This document shows positions 23,984 through 31,817 of a stretch of DNA of 33,792 nucleotides, one piece after another. The stretch lies in NCBI GenBank assembly GCA_903930535.1, contig CAIYYX010000163.1, positions 1 through 33,792 on the forward strand, written 5' to 3'. The DNA is from an uncultured Sterolibacterium sp. Its GTDB lineage: Bacteria > Pseudomonadota > Gammaproteobacteria > Burkholderiales > Rhodocyclaceae. The stretch's first letter is position 1. Each line of letters starts with the position of its first letter. Position numbers and translations under genes: made by a program. Below the pieces are notes generated by a model. The model did no database searches, had not been told where the DNA came from, and saw only the letters and a list, made by a program, of their open reading frames with translations.

Positions 23984-25228
23984 CTACTCGAGATTTTTTG
24001 CGGGCGGCCAGTCGCGCGAATAGACCGGGTTGGCGAGGAAGGCCTTCGGGTCGTATTTCCAGAACTGGCTCACATCAGGATAGGTGTGCACCACGGAATT
24101 GACCAGACGGCCGTCCTTTCTCTCCACCTTTCTTATGTAGATATTGCCGACCACATTGCCATAGGTATCGAATGTTACCGGGCCGCGCGCGGTCTGCACA
24201 TTGGTCTTCTTCAGCGCCGCCATCAGGGCATCCTTGTTCTCCGCCTTGCCGCCGATGGAGACCAGCGCGGCATTGAGGATTTCGGCATTGACGTAGGTTC
24301 CAGCGCCGTAATAGCCGGGATCGTAACCATAGGCCTTGCGGAAGGACGGGGCAAACTTGACGTTGATCGGATTGTTCAAATCCGCCGAATACCAGCACAC
24401 CGTCGGAATGCCCAGCGCCTCGTCGCCCATGTTGCGCAGGACAGATTCGTCCAGGGCGGTCATGCCGCCGACGATTTTCATTTTTCCGGCAGAGCCGAAT
24501 TCATTGAGCTGGCGAATGAAGCGGAATCCGTTCGAGCCTGCGAATCCCAGGAAAATGGCATCGGCATCCTTCTTCAACTGGGCAATGAAGCTGCCGTATT
24601 CGGGCGTGGTTAATGGCGGAAACAGTTTCTGTATCACCTTGCCACCGTTCTCCTCGAACACCCGCTGGAAGCCGGCATTCATTTCCTGGCCATAGGCGAT
24701 GTCGTCGGCGATCAGAATCATGCGCTTGTACTTCAGCACCGTGGCGCAGTAATGCGCCATGACATGGGAACACTGCGACGAGGAGGAGGTGGCGCGCACG
24801 AACCAGGGATTGGGTTTGCGCTGCGTCATGTCCTCGGCGGCCGCAACCGAGAGGATTGGCATCTTCTGGGCGCGAATGTAGTCGTCGATGGCCAGCGCCT
24901 CGAATGCCGCCAGCGGCCCGGTCAGAACATGCACCTTGCTGCGCTCCACGAGCTCCTGGGTCTTGGTCAGCGCCGTGGCCGGCACGCCGCCGGTGTCGGC
25001 GACGATGACCTCGACCTTTCGCCCGGCCATCATGCCGCCATGCTCCTTCATGTAGAGTTCGAGCCCGCGCTCCATGTCTATGCCGCCGGAAGCCAAGGGG
25101 CCGGTCTTGACCGTCAACAACCCAAGACGGATAGGCTCGTTCGTCTGCGCCAAGCTCAGTCCGGAATACGCCACGCCCACGCCTGCTGCCGCTGCACCCT
25201 GCAAGAACTGCCGTCGATCAATAGCCAT
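23984..25228 (-). CDS. LIV-type ABC transporter substrate-binding protein (system 2), Tat-like signal
   Basis: The 414-residue Peripla_BP_6 protein is placed at the ATG at 25228, where AAGGAG lies 6 nt upstream; longer forms have no ribosome binding site. The N-terminus MAIDRRQFLQGAAAAGVGVA has the twin-Arg R-R-x-F-L pattern and an Ala/Gly-rich core ending at SLAQT, so export by Tat is likely. The mature part opens EPIRLGLLTVKTGPLASGGI and has the family's VLTGPLAAFEALA and VKFAPSFRKAYGYDPGYYGA regions. The system 1 protein has a plain Sec signal, so the two receptors differ in export route. The ligand is unknown. Confidence 0.9.
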   Translation of the reverse strand: MAIDRRQFLQGAAAAGVGVAYSGLSLAQTNEPIRLGLLTVKTGPLASGGIDMERGLELYMKEHGGMMAGRKVEVIVADTGGVPATALTKTQELVERSKVHVLTGPLAAFEALAIDDYIRAQKMPILSVAAAEDMTQRKPNPWFVRATSSSSQCSHVMAHYCATVLKYKRMILIADDIAYGQEMNAGFQRVFEENGGKVIQKLFPPLTTPEYGSFIAQLKKDADAIFLGFAGSNGFRFIRQLNEFGSAGKMKIVGGMTALDESVLRNMGDEALGIPTVCWYSADLNNPINVKFAPSFRKAYGYDPGYYGAGTYVNAEILNAALVSIGGKAENKDALMAALKKTNVQTARGPVTFDTYGNVVGNIYIRKVERKDGRLVNSVVHTYPDVSQFWKYDPKAFLANPVYSRDWPPAKNLE

Positions 25229-25330
25229 GATGTCTCCTTGTATTAACTCAAGTCCTGGCCGCACCGGTTGGCGCAGCCCCATCGCTCATAAATCTGCCTG
25301 CAAATTGTATGCTGATAAAGCGTGTTGTTT

Positions 25331-27088
25331 TCATTTCCTCTCAGGAATGATCGGGAGCAGGAGATAGGCTTCGTTCCCGGCGCCGATATGAACAGTCGTG
25401 GTGCCGCCGAACAGGGCCTGCGGGCGATCGCGCGGATCGTCGTGCAGGAAGGGCCCGCATCCCCGCAACTCATTCTTGAAATTGGACAGCTTGAGGCCCG
25501 TGGACTCGGCATAGAGGTAATCCTTGCCGCGCACCGACAGCGCGATGCGGTAGCCGGCCGGCACGACCACCGAGGTCGGCCACAGCTCGACATCCATCTC
25601 CACCTTCTGACCGGGATCAAGCGGCAGCTTCTGGTCATGCGCATGGTAGGGCCGGTATGGCCTGGACAAATGGGCATCGAGCTTGCGCTGCGAAGCGCGC
25701 AGCCAGCCTTGCGCGACAGGCGTGTGCGGATCGATGGCGCCGGCGAAGGTGACCTCGCGCAAGTCGGGCGTGAACACGCGAAACACCAAAAACAGGTCTG
25801 CATCGGCAGTCGTCGATGATATCCAGAGCTTGGCGGCGATGGGGCCGGTGATCTCTGTTTGCTCTGCCAGGGGCTCCGAGACAAAGGTGAGACCGTGGCC
25901 CTCAGCTGCGAAAGAGACCTGCGTCTCCTTGCCCGGGGCCGTCGCTGTGAGCATCTGCCCGGCGGGTTCGAGATGGAACTTGATCCACTGCGTGCGCGCG
26001 AGAGGCCATGCCTCTTCCTTGCGCTCCTCGAAACGGTCGATGTGTCTCACCTGCAATTGCACCGGCGGCTCTTTGTCCCAGCCGTTCTTTTCGCCCTTGA
26101 GAAAGTAGCCGAAGAAGCGCTTCTGCAAAGCGATGCCGTAATCGGTGTAGAAATGCGTCCAGTGTTCCAGGCCGTGGGCTTCGAGCCATTTCTCTTTCGC
26201 GGCCGCGCGCATGAAGCCCTCGAAGTTTCCGCGCGGGTGCAGCCCCTGCCCTCCCCAGTTGGCGGCGGAGAGAAAGGGCACCTTGATGTTCTCCCAGACC
26301 GCGGAGCGGACGCGATGGTATGCGTCATCGAGGGGATGGGCGAGAATGCTGTCGCCGAATTCGCAGCGGTTTTTCGCCAGTTCCGCGTCAGACAGGGTCT
26401 CGTCGCCGCAGACCAGAAGGCCGTTGGCGCGACTTCTCGGGCCGCGCTCGCCCAGGCCGTATTGCACGGTCTTCACCTGCATGTCGTACCAGTTTGCCCA
26501 GAAGGTGGACAGGATGCCGCCGTGATGCGTCATGTCGCGATACCAGTCGGCCGAGCCTTCCCATATGCACATCGCCGCCAGGTGCGGCGGATTTTGCGAA
26601 GCGACCTGCCACTGGTTGATGCCGAAATAGGAAACGCCCGAGAGGCCGACCTTGCCATTGGACCAGGACTCCTTGCCGGCCCACTCTATGCATTGGTAGA
26701 AGTCCTGTGTCTCGCGCGGCGAGAAATGGTCCACGAATCCGGGCGAGCGGCCGCAGCCGCGCGAGTCCACCCTGACGCAGACATAGCCGTCGGGAACCCA
26801 TTTTTCCGGATCGACCACTTCCCAGTTCTGGAAAAGATTGGAAGAACCGTGGGCGACTTCGGGATGCGAGACAATCATTTTCTGCCAGGCGCTCGGATAA
26901 CCGTCCTGGAAGGCCAGGCCTTTGGCATAGGGGCCGTAACTCAAGAGCACAGGATAGCGTCCGGCTGCCAGCGGACGGAAGACATCGGCGCGGAGGACCA
27001 GTCCGTCATCCATGACGATGGGCACGTCCCAATCGATGTTCATTCCGGCGCGCTGCTCGCTGCCGGATGGTTCCCCAGATGCCCTCAA
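25331..27088 (-). CDS. CocE/NonD (X-Pro dipeptidyl-peptidase S15) family hydrolase
   Basis: The protein is 585 residues from TTG 27088, or 570 from ATG 27043; the TTG has GGGAGA upstream, whereas the domain itself starts right at the ATG. It has a large alpha/beta-hydrolase domain followed by a C-terminal jelly-roll (about 380-585). The nucleophile Ser153 lies in GLSGVSYFG, the oxyanion Tyr in LLSYGPYAKG, and the catalytic His is probably in GLEHWTHFY. Relatives include cocaine esterase, glutaryl-7-ACA acylase and alpha-amino-acid ester hydrolase, so ester or amide hydrolysis is expected. No signal peptide is seen. It is the first gene of the leftward operon, 102 nt before the system 2 binding protein. 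Confidence 0.85.
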   Translation of the reverse strand: MRASGEPSGSEQRAGMNIDWDVPIVMDDGLVLRADVFRPLAAGRYPVLLSYGPYAKGLAFQDGYPSAWQKMIVSHPEVAHGSSNLFQNWEVVDPEKWVPDGYVCVRVDSRGCGRSPGFVDHFSPRETQDFYQCIEWAGKESWSNGKVGLSGVSYFGINQWQVASQNPPHLAAMCIWEGSADWYRDMTHHGGILSTFWANWYDMQVKTVQYGLGERGPRSRANGLLVCGDETLSDAELAKNRCEFGDSILAHPLDDAYHRVRSAVWENIKVPFLSAANWGGQGLHPRGNFEGFMRAAAKEKWLEAHGLEHWTHFYTDYGIALQKRFFGYFLKGEKNGWDKEPPVQLQVRHIDRFEERKEEAWPLARTQWIKFHLEPAGQMLTATAPGKETQVSFAAEGHGLTFVSEPLAEQTEITGPIAAKLWISSTTADADLFLVFRVFTPDLREVTFAGAIDPHTPVAQGWLRASQRKLDAHLSRPYRPYHAHDQKLPLDPGQKVEMDVELWPTSVVVPAGYRIALSVRGKDYLYAESTGLKLSNFKNELRGCGPFLHDDPRDRPQALFGGTTTVHIGAGNEAYLLLPIIPERK

Positions 27089-27267
27089 ACTCTGTCTCCC
27101 GTGTTCACTTCGTCGCCTCTGAAACTTGCGATGCAGTGCGGTCTTTGCCGCCTTGGAGTTGCTTGCGTATTTATTTATCTAGCGATTATTTTCGTGTATT
27201 CTGATTGGACGCGATAACACAGTTTTTGTCAATGGTCGTTGCGGCAGATGCCGCGCCAGGAGGCCTT
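27089..27267. promoter_or_regulatory. Divergent, AT-rich control region
   Basis: This 179-bp region separates the leftward operon from the rightward dehydrogenase/Mo-hydroxylase operon, so it must hold promoters for both. The stretch 27163-27202 is strongly AT-rich against its surroundings. It contains TATTCT (27197-27202) with a poor -35 (TTTATC) 17 bp upstream. No confident pair of boxes or palindromic operator can be picked. Confidence 0.4.
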
Positions 27268-28164
27268 ATGCGCATCGGAATTATCGGCACGGGCCGCATG
27301 GGTGCGGCCATAGGTCAGCGCCTGCAGGATTGCGGCTTTGAGCTCACCGTCTGGAACCGCTCCAGGGAGAAAACCCTCGCCCTGCAGGAGCGCGGCGCCA
27401 GGCTTGCCACATGCCCAGGCGCATTGGCCAAGGAATGCGAGCTGATTCTTTCCATCCTGACCGATGCCGCGGCGATAGACAATGCATACGGCGGCAAGGA
27501 CGGCGTGCTCAGCGCGAACATCGAGGGCAAGCTTTTCGTCGAGATGAGTACGGTCAGGCCCGGCACCGCGACTGCACTAAATGAAAAAATCGTTGCCAAG
27601 GGCGGCGCCATGATCGACTGCCCGGTCGGCGGCACTGTGGGTCCTGCGCGCGAAGGAAAGCTTCTCGGACTTGTCGGAGGCAGGGACAGCGATGTGCTGC
27701 GCGCGCGACCCGTGCTCGAACAACTTTGCCGGCGCATCGAGCATGTCGGACCGGTCGGTGCAGGCGCCAGCCTGAAGCTCGCCATCAACCTGCCGCTTCT
27801 GGTCTTCTGGCAGTCCTTCGGCGAAGCGCTTTCCCTCGCCGCACCATTGAACCTCGATCCCGCGCGCCTGATGGACATCTTTGCCGACACCTCGGGCGGA
27901 CCCAATATGCTGAAAAGCCGCGGCCCGGCCCTGGCAAAAATCCTGGCCGGAGCAGAGCCAGGCGCTCCGACCTTCAATGTGGACTCCATCCGCAAGGACA
28001 TGCGCACCATGCAGGAAGAAGCACAAGCTTTGGGCCGCGAACTGCCGGTGACCTCCGCCGCGCTGGCAGTTTTCGATCGCGCCGCAAAAGAGGGCATGGG
28101 TGATGCGGACGGCATCAGCCTGCCGGCATGGTGGCTGCAGGGTGGGTTTAAACATCCCGAGTGA
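27268..28164 (+). CDS. 3-hydroxyisobutyrate dehydrogenase-like enzyme (second)
   Basis: The 298-residue dehydrogenase starts at ATG 27268, with CAGGAGG 4 nt upstream. The Rossmann motif IGIIGTGRMGAAIG begins at residue 3, and WNRSREKT at 29-36 has the Arg that usually favours NADP. The substrate motif reads DCPVGGTVGPAREGKL, and the catalytic Lys170 is in GASLKLAINL. It should act on a 3-hydroxyacid or semialdehyde. Sequence differs from the enzyme at 18460-19419, so they are paralogues with separate substrates. It heads the short rightward operon and is 4 nt from the next gene. Confidence 0.9.
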   Translation: MRIGIIGTGRMGAAIGQRLQDCGFELTVWNRSREKTLALQERGARLATCPGALAKECELILSILTDAAAIDNAYGGKDGVLSANIEGKLFVEMSTVRPGTATALNEKIVAKGGAMIDCPVGGTVGPAREGKLLGLVGGRDSDVLRARPVLEQLCRRIEHVGPVGAGASLKLAINLPLLVFWQSFGEALSLAAPLNLDPARLMDIFADTSGGPNMLKSRGPALAKILAGAEPGAPTFNVDSIRKDMRTMQEEAQALGRELPVTSAALAVFDRAAKEGMGDADGISLPAWWLQGGFKHPE

Positions 28165-28168
28165 AGGC

Positions 28169-28636
28169 ATGAGTTTCAAAGTCAATGGCAGGACGGTCGA
28201 GGTCGATGCCGATCCCGATGCCCCGCTGCTCTATGTCTTGCGCAACGATCTCGATTTCAAGGGCAGCCGTTTCGGCTGCGGCACAGGCCACTGCGGCGCC
28301 TGCACTGTCCTGATAGATGGCCATGCGGTGCAGTCCTGCACCACCCCACTCTGGTCAGTCTCGTCTGCGCCAAACCCGGAAATTCTGACCATAGAAGGGC
28401 TGATAGCGGATCCTATCGGAGCGTTGGTGCGCGAAGCCTTTCTGGATGAGCAGGCGGCGCAATGCGGCTATTGCATAAACGGCATCATCGTCTCGGTCAC
28501 GGCCCTGTTAAAGCGCATTCCCAATCCCAGCCAGGCAGAAATCCTGGAAGCATTGAGCAGGCATCTTTGCCGCTGCGGCAGCCATGTGCGGATTTTGCGT
28601 GCCGTGGATAGTGCGATACGGATGCTGACACCATGA
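28169..28636 (+). CDS. [2Fe-2S] subunit of a molybdenum hydroxylase
   Basis: The 155-residue electron-transfer subunit is of the xanthine-oxidase/CoxS/IorA type. An N-terminal plant-type cluster uses C37, C42, C45 (RFGCGTGHCGACTV) and C57. A C-terminal helical cluster uses C99 and C102 (QCGYCINGI) and C134 and C136 (HLCRCGSH). The ATG at 28169 comes 4 nt after the previous stop. Longer in-frame starts exist but would precede the conserved beginning. The stop overlaps the Mo-subunit ATG. It passes electrons from the Mo centre to an external acceptor, since no FAD subunit gene is present. Confidence 0.93.
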   Translation: MSFKVNGRTVEVDADPDAPLLYVLRNDLDFKGSRFGCGTGHCGACTVLIDGHAVQSCTTPLWSVSSAPNPEILTIEGLIADPIGALVREAFLDEQAAQCGYCINGIIVSVTALLKRIPNPSQAEILEALSRHLCRCGSHVRILRAVDSAIRMLTP

Positions 28637-30759
28637 AGGACCTGCCTTCCAGCATTCAGAAGAGTCCGCGGCTCAATCAATGGATAGCCATCGGCCCGGG
28701 CAAGCAGATCACCGCTTACAGCGGCAAGGTCGAACTCGGACAGGGCATTGGCGCCGCACTGACGCAAATCGCCTGCGAGGAATTGGGCCTAACGCCGCAG
28801 CAGTTGCAGCTTGTCGCCGGCCATACCGGCTGCTCGCCCGACGAATTGTGGACGGCGGGCAGCCAGTCGATCGAGGTCGGCGGCGCGGCGCTGCGCTGCG
28901 CCGGGGCACAGGCTCGCGCCCTCTTCGCAAGGGCCGCTGCCAGCGTCCTCGGCGTCGCAGAGGAGTCCCTGCGCGTGGAGCGCGGCATATTCAGCAGTGC
29001 GCAGACGCAGCGAGTCACCGACTACTGGAGTCTCGCGGGCGAAGTCGATCTGTCTGTGGAGATCACAGGCGATGCACCACTGCGCTCTCCTTGCGATTAC
29101 CGGATAGCCGGATTGAGCCTGGCCAGACCCGACCTGCCGGCCAAACTCTCTGGCGCTGCCTTCGTCCATGATTTTGCCCTGCCCGGCATGCTGCATGCGC
29201 GTGTGCTGCGCGGCCCGCATACTTCCTGCCGCCTCGAACCTGTCGCGAAGGAAGCGTTGGCCGCGGCATTGACAGCACTGCCCGGCGTCACCGCGGTGGT
29301 CCATAGCGGCAACTTCCTGGCCATCGCCGGAGCGGATGAGGAGGAACTGGTTCGCGCTCTGGTGAAAGCGCAGAAAATCGTCGGCTGGACGAAACCGCAA
29401 AAGCTTTGCGTCCAGGGTGAAATCGAGGAGATGCTGCCGGCCATGGCCTGCGAGTCCTCGGTGGTGCATCTTGCCGGCGCGCCACAGACTCCTGTCACGC
29501 AACACCGCGCCCGCTATTCGCGGCCTTATCTGGCGCACGCTTCGATAGGCCCGTCCTGCGCCGTGGCCGATCCCTCCGGCGGCCCAAGTAGTCACCTCAC
29601 CATCTGGTCGCACACCCAGGGGCCGCATTTCCTGCGCGACCAGATCGCCTCTGCCCTCGGTCGCGAGAAGAACGAGGTCGATGTCATCCACATGCCCGGC
29701 GCCGGCTGCTACGGCCACAACGGCGCAGACGACGTGGCATTCGACGCCGCCTTCATCGCAGAGATGCTGGGCACCCCGGTGCGCGTGCAATGGATGCGCG
29801 AGGACGAACTGTCCCACTCGCCTTTCGGCTCGGCCAGTCTGGTGGAGATTGAGGCGGGCCTGGACGCAGGCGGGAAAATCAGCAGTTGGCATCTCCAGGT
29901 CTGGAGCCATACCCACATCAAGCGGCCGGGCTGGGACGAAGGCATCAATCTGCTCGGCGCCTGGGCCATCGAGCCTGCGATTCCCGAACCCAAAGACAAG
30001 GATGTGTCCTTGCCAGCCGGCGGCGGCCAGAGAAATGCCATCGCCATCTATGACCTGCCGCACCAGGCGGTCACCCATCACTTCATCACGCGTTCGCCGC
30101 TGCGGGTTTCCGCACTGCGCTCGCTGGGCGCGTATGCCAACACCTTCGCGATCGAGTCCTTTCTCGATGAACTCGCCGCCAAGGTTGAAACAGACCCTGT
30201 GACGTTTCGCCTGCGCCATCTTGCCGATCCGAGAGCGCGCGCCGTCATCGAGGCCGTCGCGAAAGCGTCCGGATGGCGGCAGCCCGGCGCGGAAATTGCA
30301 AACACGGGCATGGGCATCGGCTTCGGCCGCTACAAGAACCGCTCCGCCTATTGTGCGGTCGTGGCGAGGGTTCGCGTCGAGGAAAAAGTCCATGTCGAGA
30401 AAGTCTGGGCCGTGGTGGATGCAGGCAGGGTAGTCAATCCGGACGGCCTCACAAACCAGATCGAAGGCGGCATCATCCAGTCCCTGAGTTGGACATTGAA
30501 GGAGGCGGTGACCTGGTCTGAGTCGGGTATCACCTCCCAGACTTGGGATGGCTATCCGATACTCACCTTCGACGAGGTGCCCGAAGTCGAGGTCCTGCTT
30601 CTCGACCGGATCGATGAGCCCAGCCTGGGCTGCGGCGAAGCGGCGGCGGGACCCACCGCTGCCGCCGTGGCAAACGCCGTCGCCCACGCTCTGGGGGTGC
30701 GCGCCCGGCATCTGCCCCTGACTGCGGAAAGACTCACCCGGCTCATCGACGAAACCTAG
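28633..30759 (+). CDS. Molybdopterin-binding subunit of a molybdenum hydroxylase (IorB/NicB-like)
   Basis: The 708-residue catalytic subunit is of the xanthine-oxidase family. Landmarks are [20 protein letters not shown] near the N-terminus, [57 protein letters not shown] and the active-site Glu669 in [19 protein letters not shown]. Order and length resemble single-chain two-component enzymes such as isoquinoline 1-oxidoreductase beta. These insert water-derived oxygen next to ring nitrogen or oxidise aldehydes, using the molybdenum-pterin cofactor. No Tat signal or cytochrome c domain is visible, so the electron acceptor must be separate. It overlaps the [2Fe-2S] subunit by 4 nt and converges on the HAD gene with a short overlap. 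Confidence 0.9.
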   Translation: MKDLPSSIQKSPRLNQWIAIGPGKQITAYSGKVELGQGIGAALTQIACEELGLTPQQLQLVAGHTGCSPDELWTAGSQSIEVGGAALRCAGAQARALFARAAASVLGVAEESLRVERGIFSSAQTQRVTDYWSLAGEVDLSVEITGDAPLRSPCDYRIAGLSLARPDLPAKLSGAAFVHDFALPGMLHARVLRGPHTSCRLEPVAKEALAAALTALPGVTAVVHSGNFLAIAGADEEELVRALVKAQKIVGWTKPQKLCVQGEIEEMLPAMACESSVVHLAGAPQTPVTQHRARYSRPYLAHASIGPSCAVADPSGGPSSHLTIWSHTQGPHFLRDQIASALGREKNEVDVIHMPGAGCYGHNGADDVAFDAAFIAEMLGTPVRVQWMREDELSHSPFGSASLVEIEAGLDAGGKISSWHLQVWSHTHIKRPGWDEGINLLGAWAIEPAIPEPKDKDVSLPAGGGQRNAIAIYDLPHQAVTHHFITRSPLRVSALRSLGAYANTFAIESFLDELAAKVETDPVTFRLRHLADPRARAVIEAVAKASGWRQPGAEIANTGMGIGFGRYKNRSAYCAVVARVRVEEKVHVEKVWAVVDAGRVVNPDGLTNQIEGGIIQSLSWTLKEAVTWSESGITSQTWDGYPILTFDEVPEVEVLLLDRIDEPSLGCGEAAAGPTAAAVANAVAHALGVRARHLPLTAERLTRLIDET

Positions 30760-31154
30760 GTCGCCAAAAACGTCCGCAGCTTTTCCTGCACGCGGGAATC
30801 CGAAATCCCCGTCTCGCCCGCGCACAGCAGCAAATTGGGCCAGTCCTCGGGGAAAAAATCTGCGATATCGTCAAGCACAAGATAATCCGCGATCGCATGC
30901 TTCTCGACATAATCCCGGATGCCTTCATACCGCCCCATGCCCTGCGTGCAGGCAGCAATCCGCGGGCGGATGCTTTGCGGAAAAAACTCGCGGATGGCCT
31001 CCAGAGTACGACTGTGCCGCCAGGTCGAATGAATCACGATTGTCACCTCCGCGCTGCCGACCATCTCTTCGAGCATGGGCGCCCAGCAGAACGCCACTGG
31101 AGCATCGCCAAAAGGATGGAGGACGCCGTCGATGTCGAGGAATAATGTTTTCAT
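30756..31154 (-). CDS. Small HAD-family protein
   Basis: The 132-residue protein opens [17 protein letters not shown], the HAD motif I with D7 and D9. It has STWRHSRT (S43-R46) as motif II and [14 protein letters not shown] as the acidic motif. The short single domain without a cap resembles HAD domains annotated in nucleic-acid repair or phosphatase contexts. A phosphatase or phosphotransferase role is possible; the substrate is unknown. It converges on the Mo-subunit gene and diverges from dksA. It is a complete gene, with no strong ribosome binding site seen. Confidence 0.75.
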   Translation of the reverse strand: MKTLFLDIDGVLHPFGDAPVAFCWAPMLEEMVGSAEVTIVIHSTWRHSRTLEAIREFFPQSIRPRIAACTQGMGRYEGIRDYVEKHAIADYLVLDDIADFFPEDWPNLLLCAGETGISDSRVQEKLRTFLAT

Positions 31155-31198
31155 TTAGTCATATTATCAATGGCCAAACCGAGGTATGTCATTATCAC

Positions 31199-31227
31199 TT
31201 GCGGCGGACGTCCATTTCGTTTATAAA
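31199..31227 (+). promoter_or_regulatory. Sigma-70 promoter of dksA
   Basis: TTGCGG (31199-31204) and TATAAA (31222-31227) are 17 bp apart, with the start of transcription expected near 31234. This is 25 nt before the ATG at 31259, which supports that start over longer in-frame forms. Confidence 0.6.
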
Positions 31228-31258
31228 GCCCTCTTTTCCAATTTTCATTGAAACGCCA

Positions 31259-31684
31259 ATGGCCGAAGATCTACTGCACAAGCAATTCCCGCCCTATGTC
31301 GCAAAAAAGGGCGAGGAATACATGAACAGCAAGCAGCACGCGCACTTCCGCAAGATTCTCATGTCCCTGAAGAGTGAGCTGATGGTGGATATCGAGCGCA
31401 CGGTTCACACCATGCAGGACGAGGCGACCGTCTTCGCTGTTCCCAATGACAGAGCCAGCCAGGAATCCGACATCGCCCTGGAGTTGCGCAACCGCGACCG
31501 CGAGCGCAAGCTCATCAAGAAAATCGACGAAGCCCTAGGCCGCATCGAGAACGGCGAATACGGCTATTGCGACAGCTGCGGCATCGAGATCGGCCTGAAA
31601 CGCCTGGAGGCCCGCCCCACCGCCACCCTGTGCATCGACTGCAAGACCCTCGAAGAACTGCGCGAGAAACAGGTAGCGAAGTAG
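31259..31684 (+). CDS. dksA: RNA polymerase-binding transcription factor DksA
   Basis: The 141-residue protein aligns well with enterobacterial Dks[18 protein letters not shown], an acidic coiled coil, then [20 protein letters not shown] and a zinc finger CDSC...CIDC in a [20 protein letters not shown] context. With ppGpp, DksA binds the RNA polymerase secondary channel and represses rRNA promoters. The coiled-coil tip reads [14 protein letters not shown]. coli has D-P-V-D-R-A here, so the first tip Asp (D71 in E. coli) is Val in this protein and the second (D74) is kept. The start at 31259 has a weak ribosome binding site but fits the promoter. It could also start at 31322. Confidence 0.93.
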   Translation: MAEDLLHKQFPPYVAKKGEEYMNSKQHAHFRKILMSLKSELMVDIERTVHTMQDEATVFAVPNDRASQESDIALELRNRDRERKLIKKIDEALGRIENGEYGYCDSCGIEIGLKRLEARPTATLCIDCKTLEELREKQVAK

Positions 31685-31686
31685 GC

Positions 31687-31772
31687 TGTAGGTCGGCCTA
31701 GCGACGGAGACCCCCGGACGGGGGTAGGCCGACAGAGGTGCTCTACATGTCGGGCTAACGCCCGACCTACAT
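31687..31772. repeat. Two adjacent GTAGGTCGG-type palindromic repeats after dksA
   Basis: The first element (about 31691-31734) pairs GTCGGCCTA with TAGGCCGAC and has an inner ACCCCCGGACGGGGG hairpin. The second (about 31748-31772) is ATGTCGGGC-TAAC-GCCCGACCTACAT. Both are related to the element at 10197-10219. They lie between the dksA stop and its terminator. Confidence 0.8.
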
Positions 31773-31780
31773 AAAAAAGC

Positions 31781-31799
31781 ACGCCAGGGCGTCCTTTTT
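31781..31799. terminator. Bidirectional Rho-independent terminator between dksA and pnp
   Basis: ACGC-CAGG-GCGT forms a short stem, extended by flanking G/C pairs. It is followed by CCTTTTT on the plus strand and by GCTTTTTT on the minus strand. It serves both convergent genes. Confidence 0.75.
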
Positions 31800-31817
31800 C
31801 ATTGCCCTGCCCCCCCC

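Noticed and set aside
25859..27217. A 452-codon open frame on the plus strand
   Set aside because: It is antisense to the CocE/NonD hydrolase, has no ribosome binding site and has no family motif.
28789..30825. A 678-codon open frame on the minus strand
   Set aside because: It lies antisense to the molybdenum hydroxylase large subunit, whose motifs and coupling to the [2Fe-2S] gene are clear. No family resemblance is seen.
31040..31258. An N-terminally extended form of DksA
   Set aside because: The extension overlaps the divergent HAD gene and the dksA promoter, and does not resemble other DksA N-termini.
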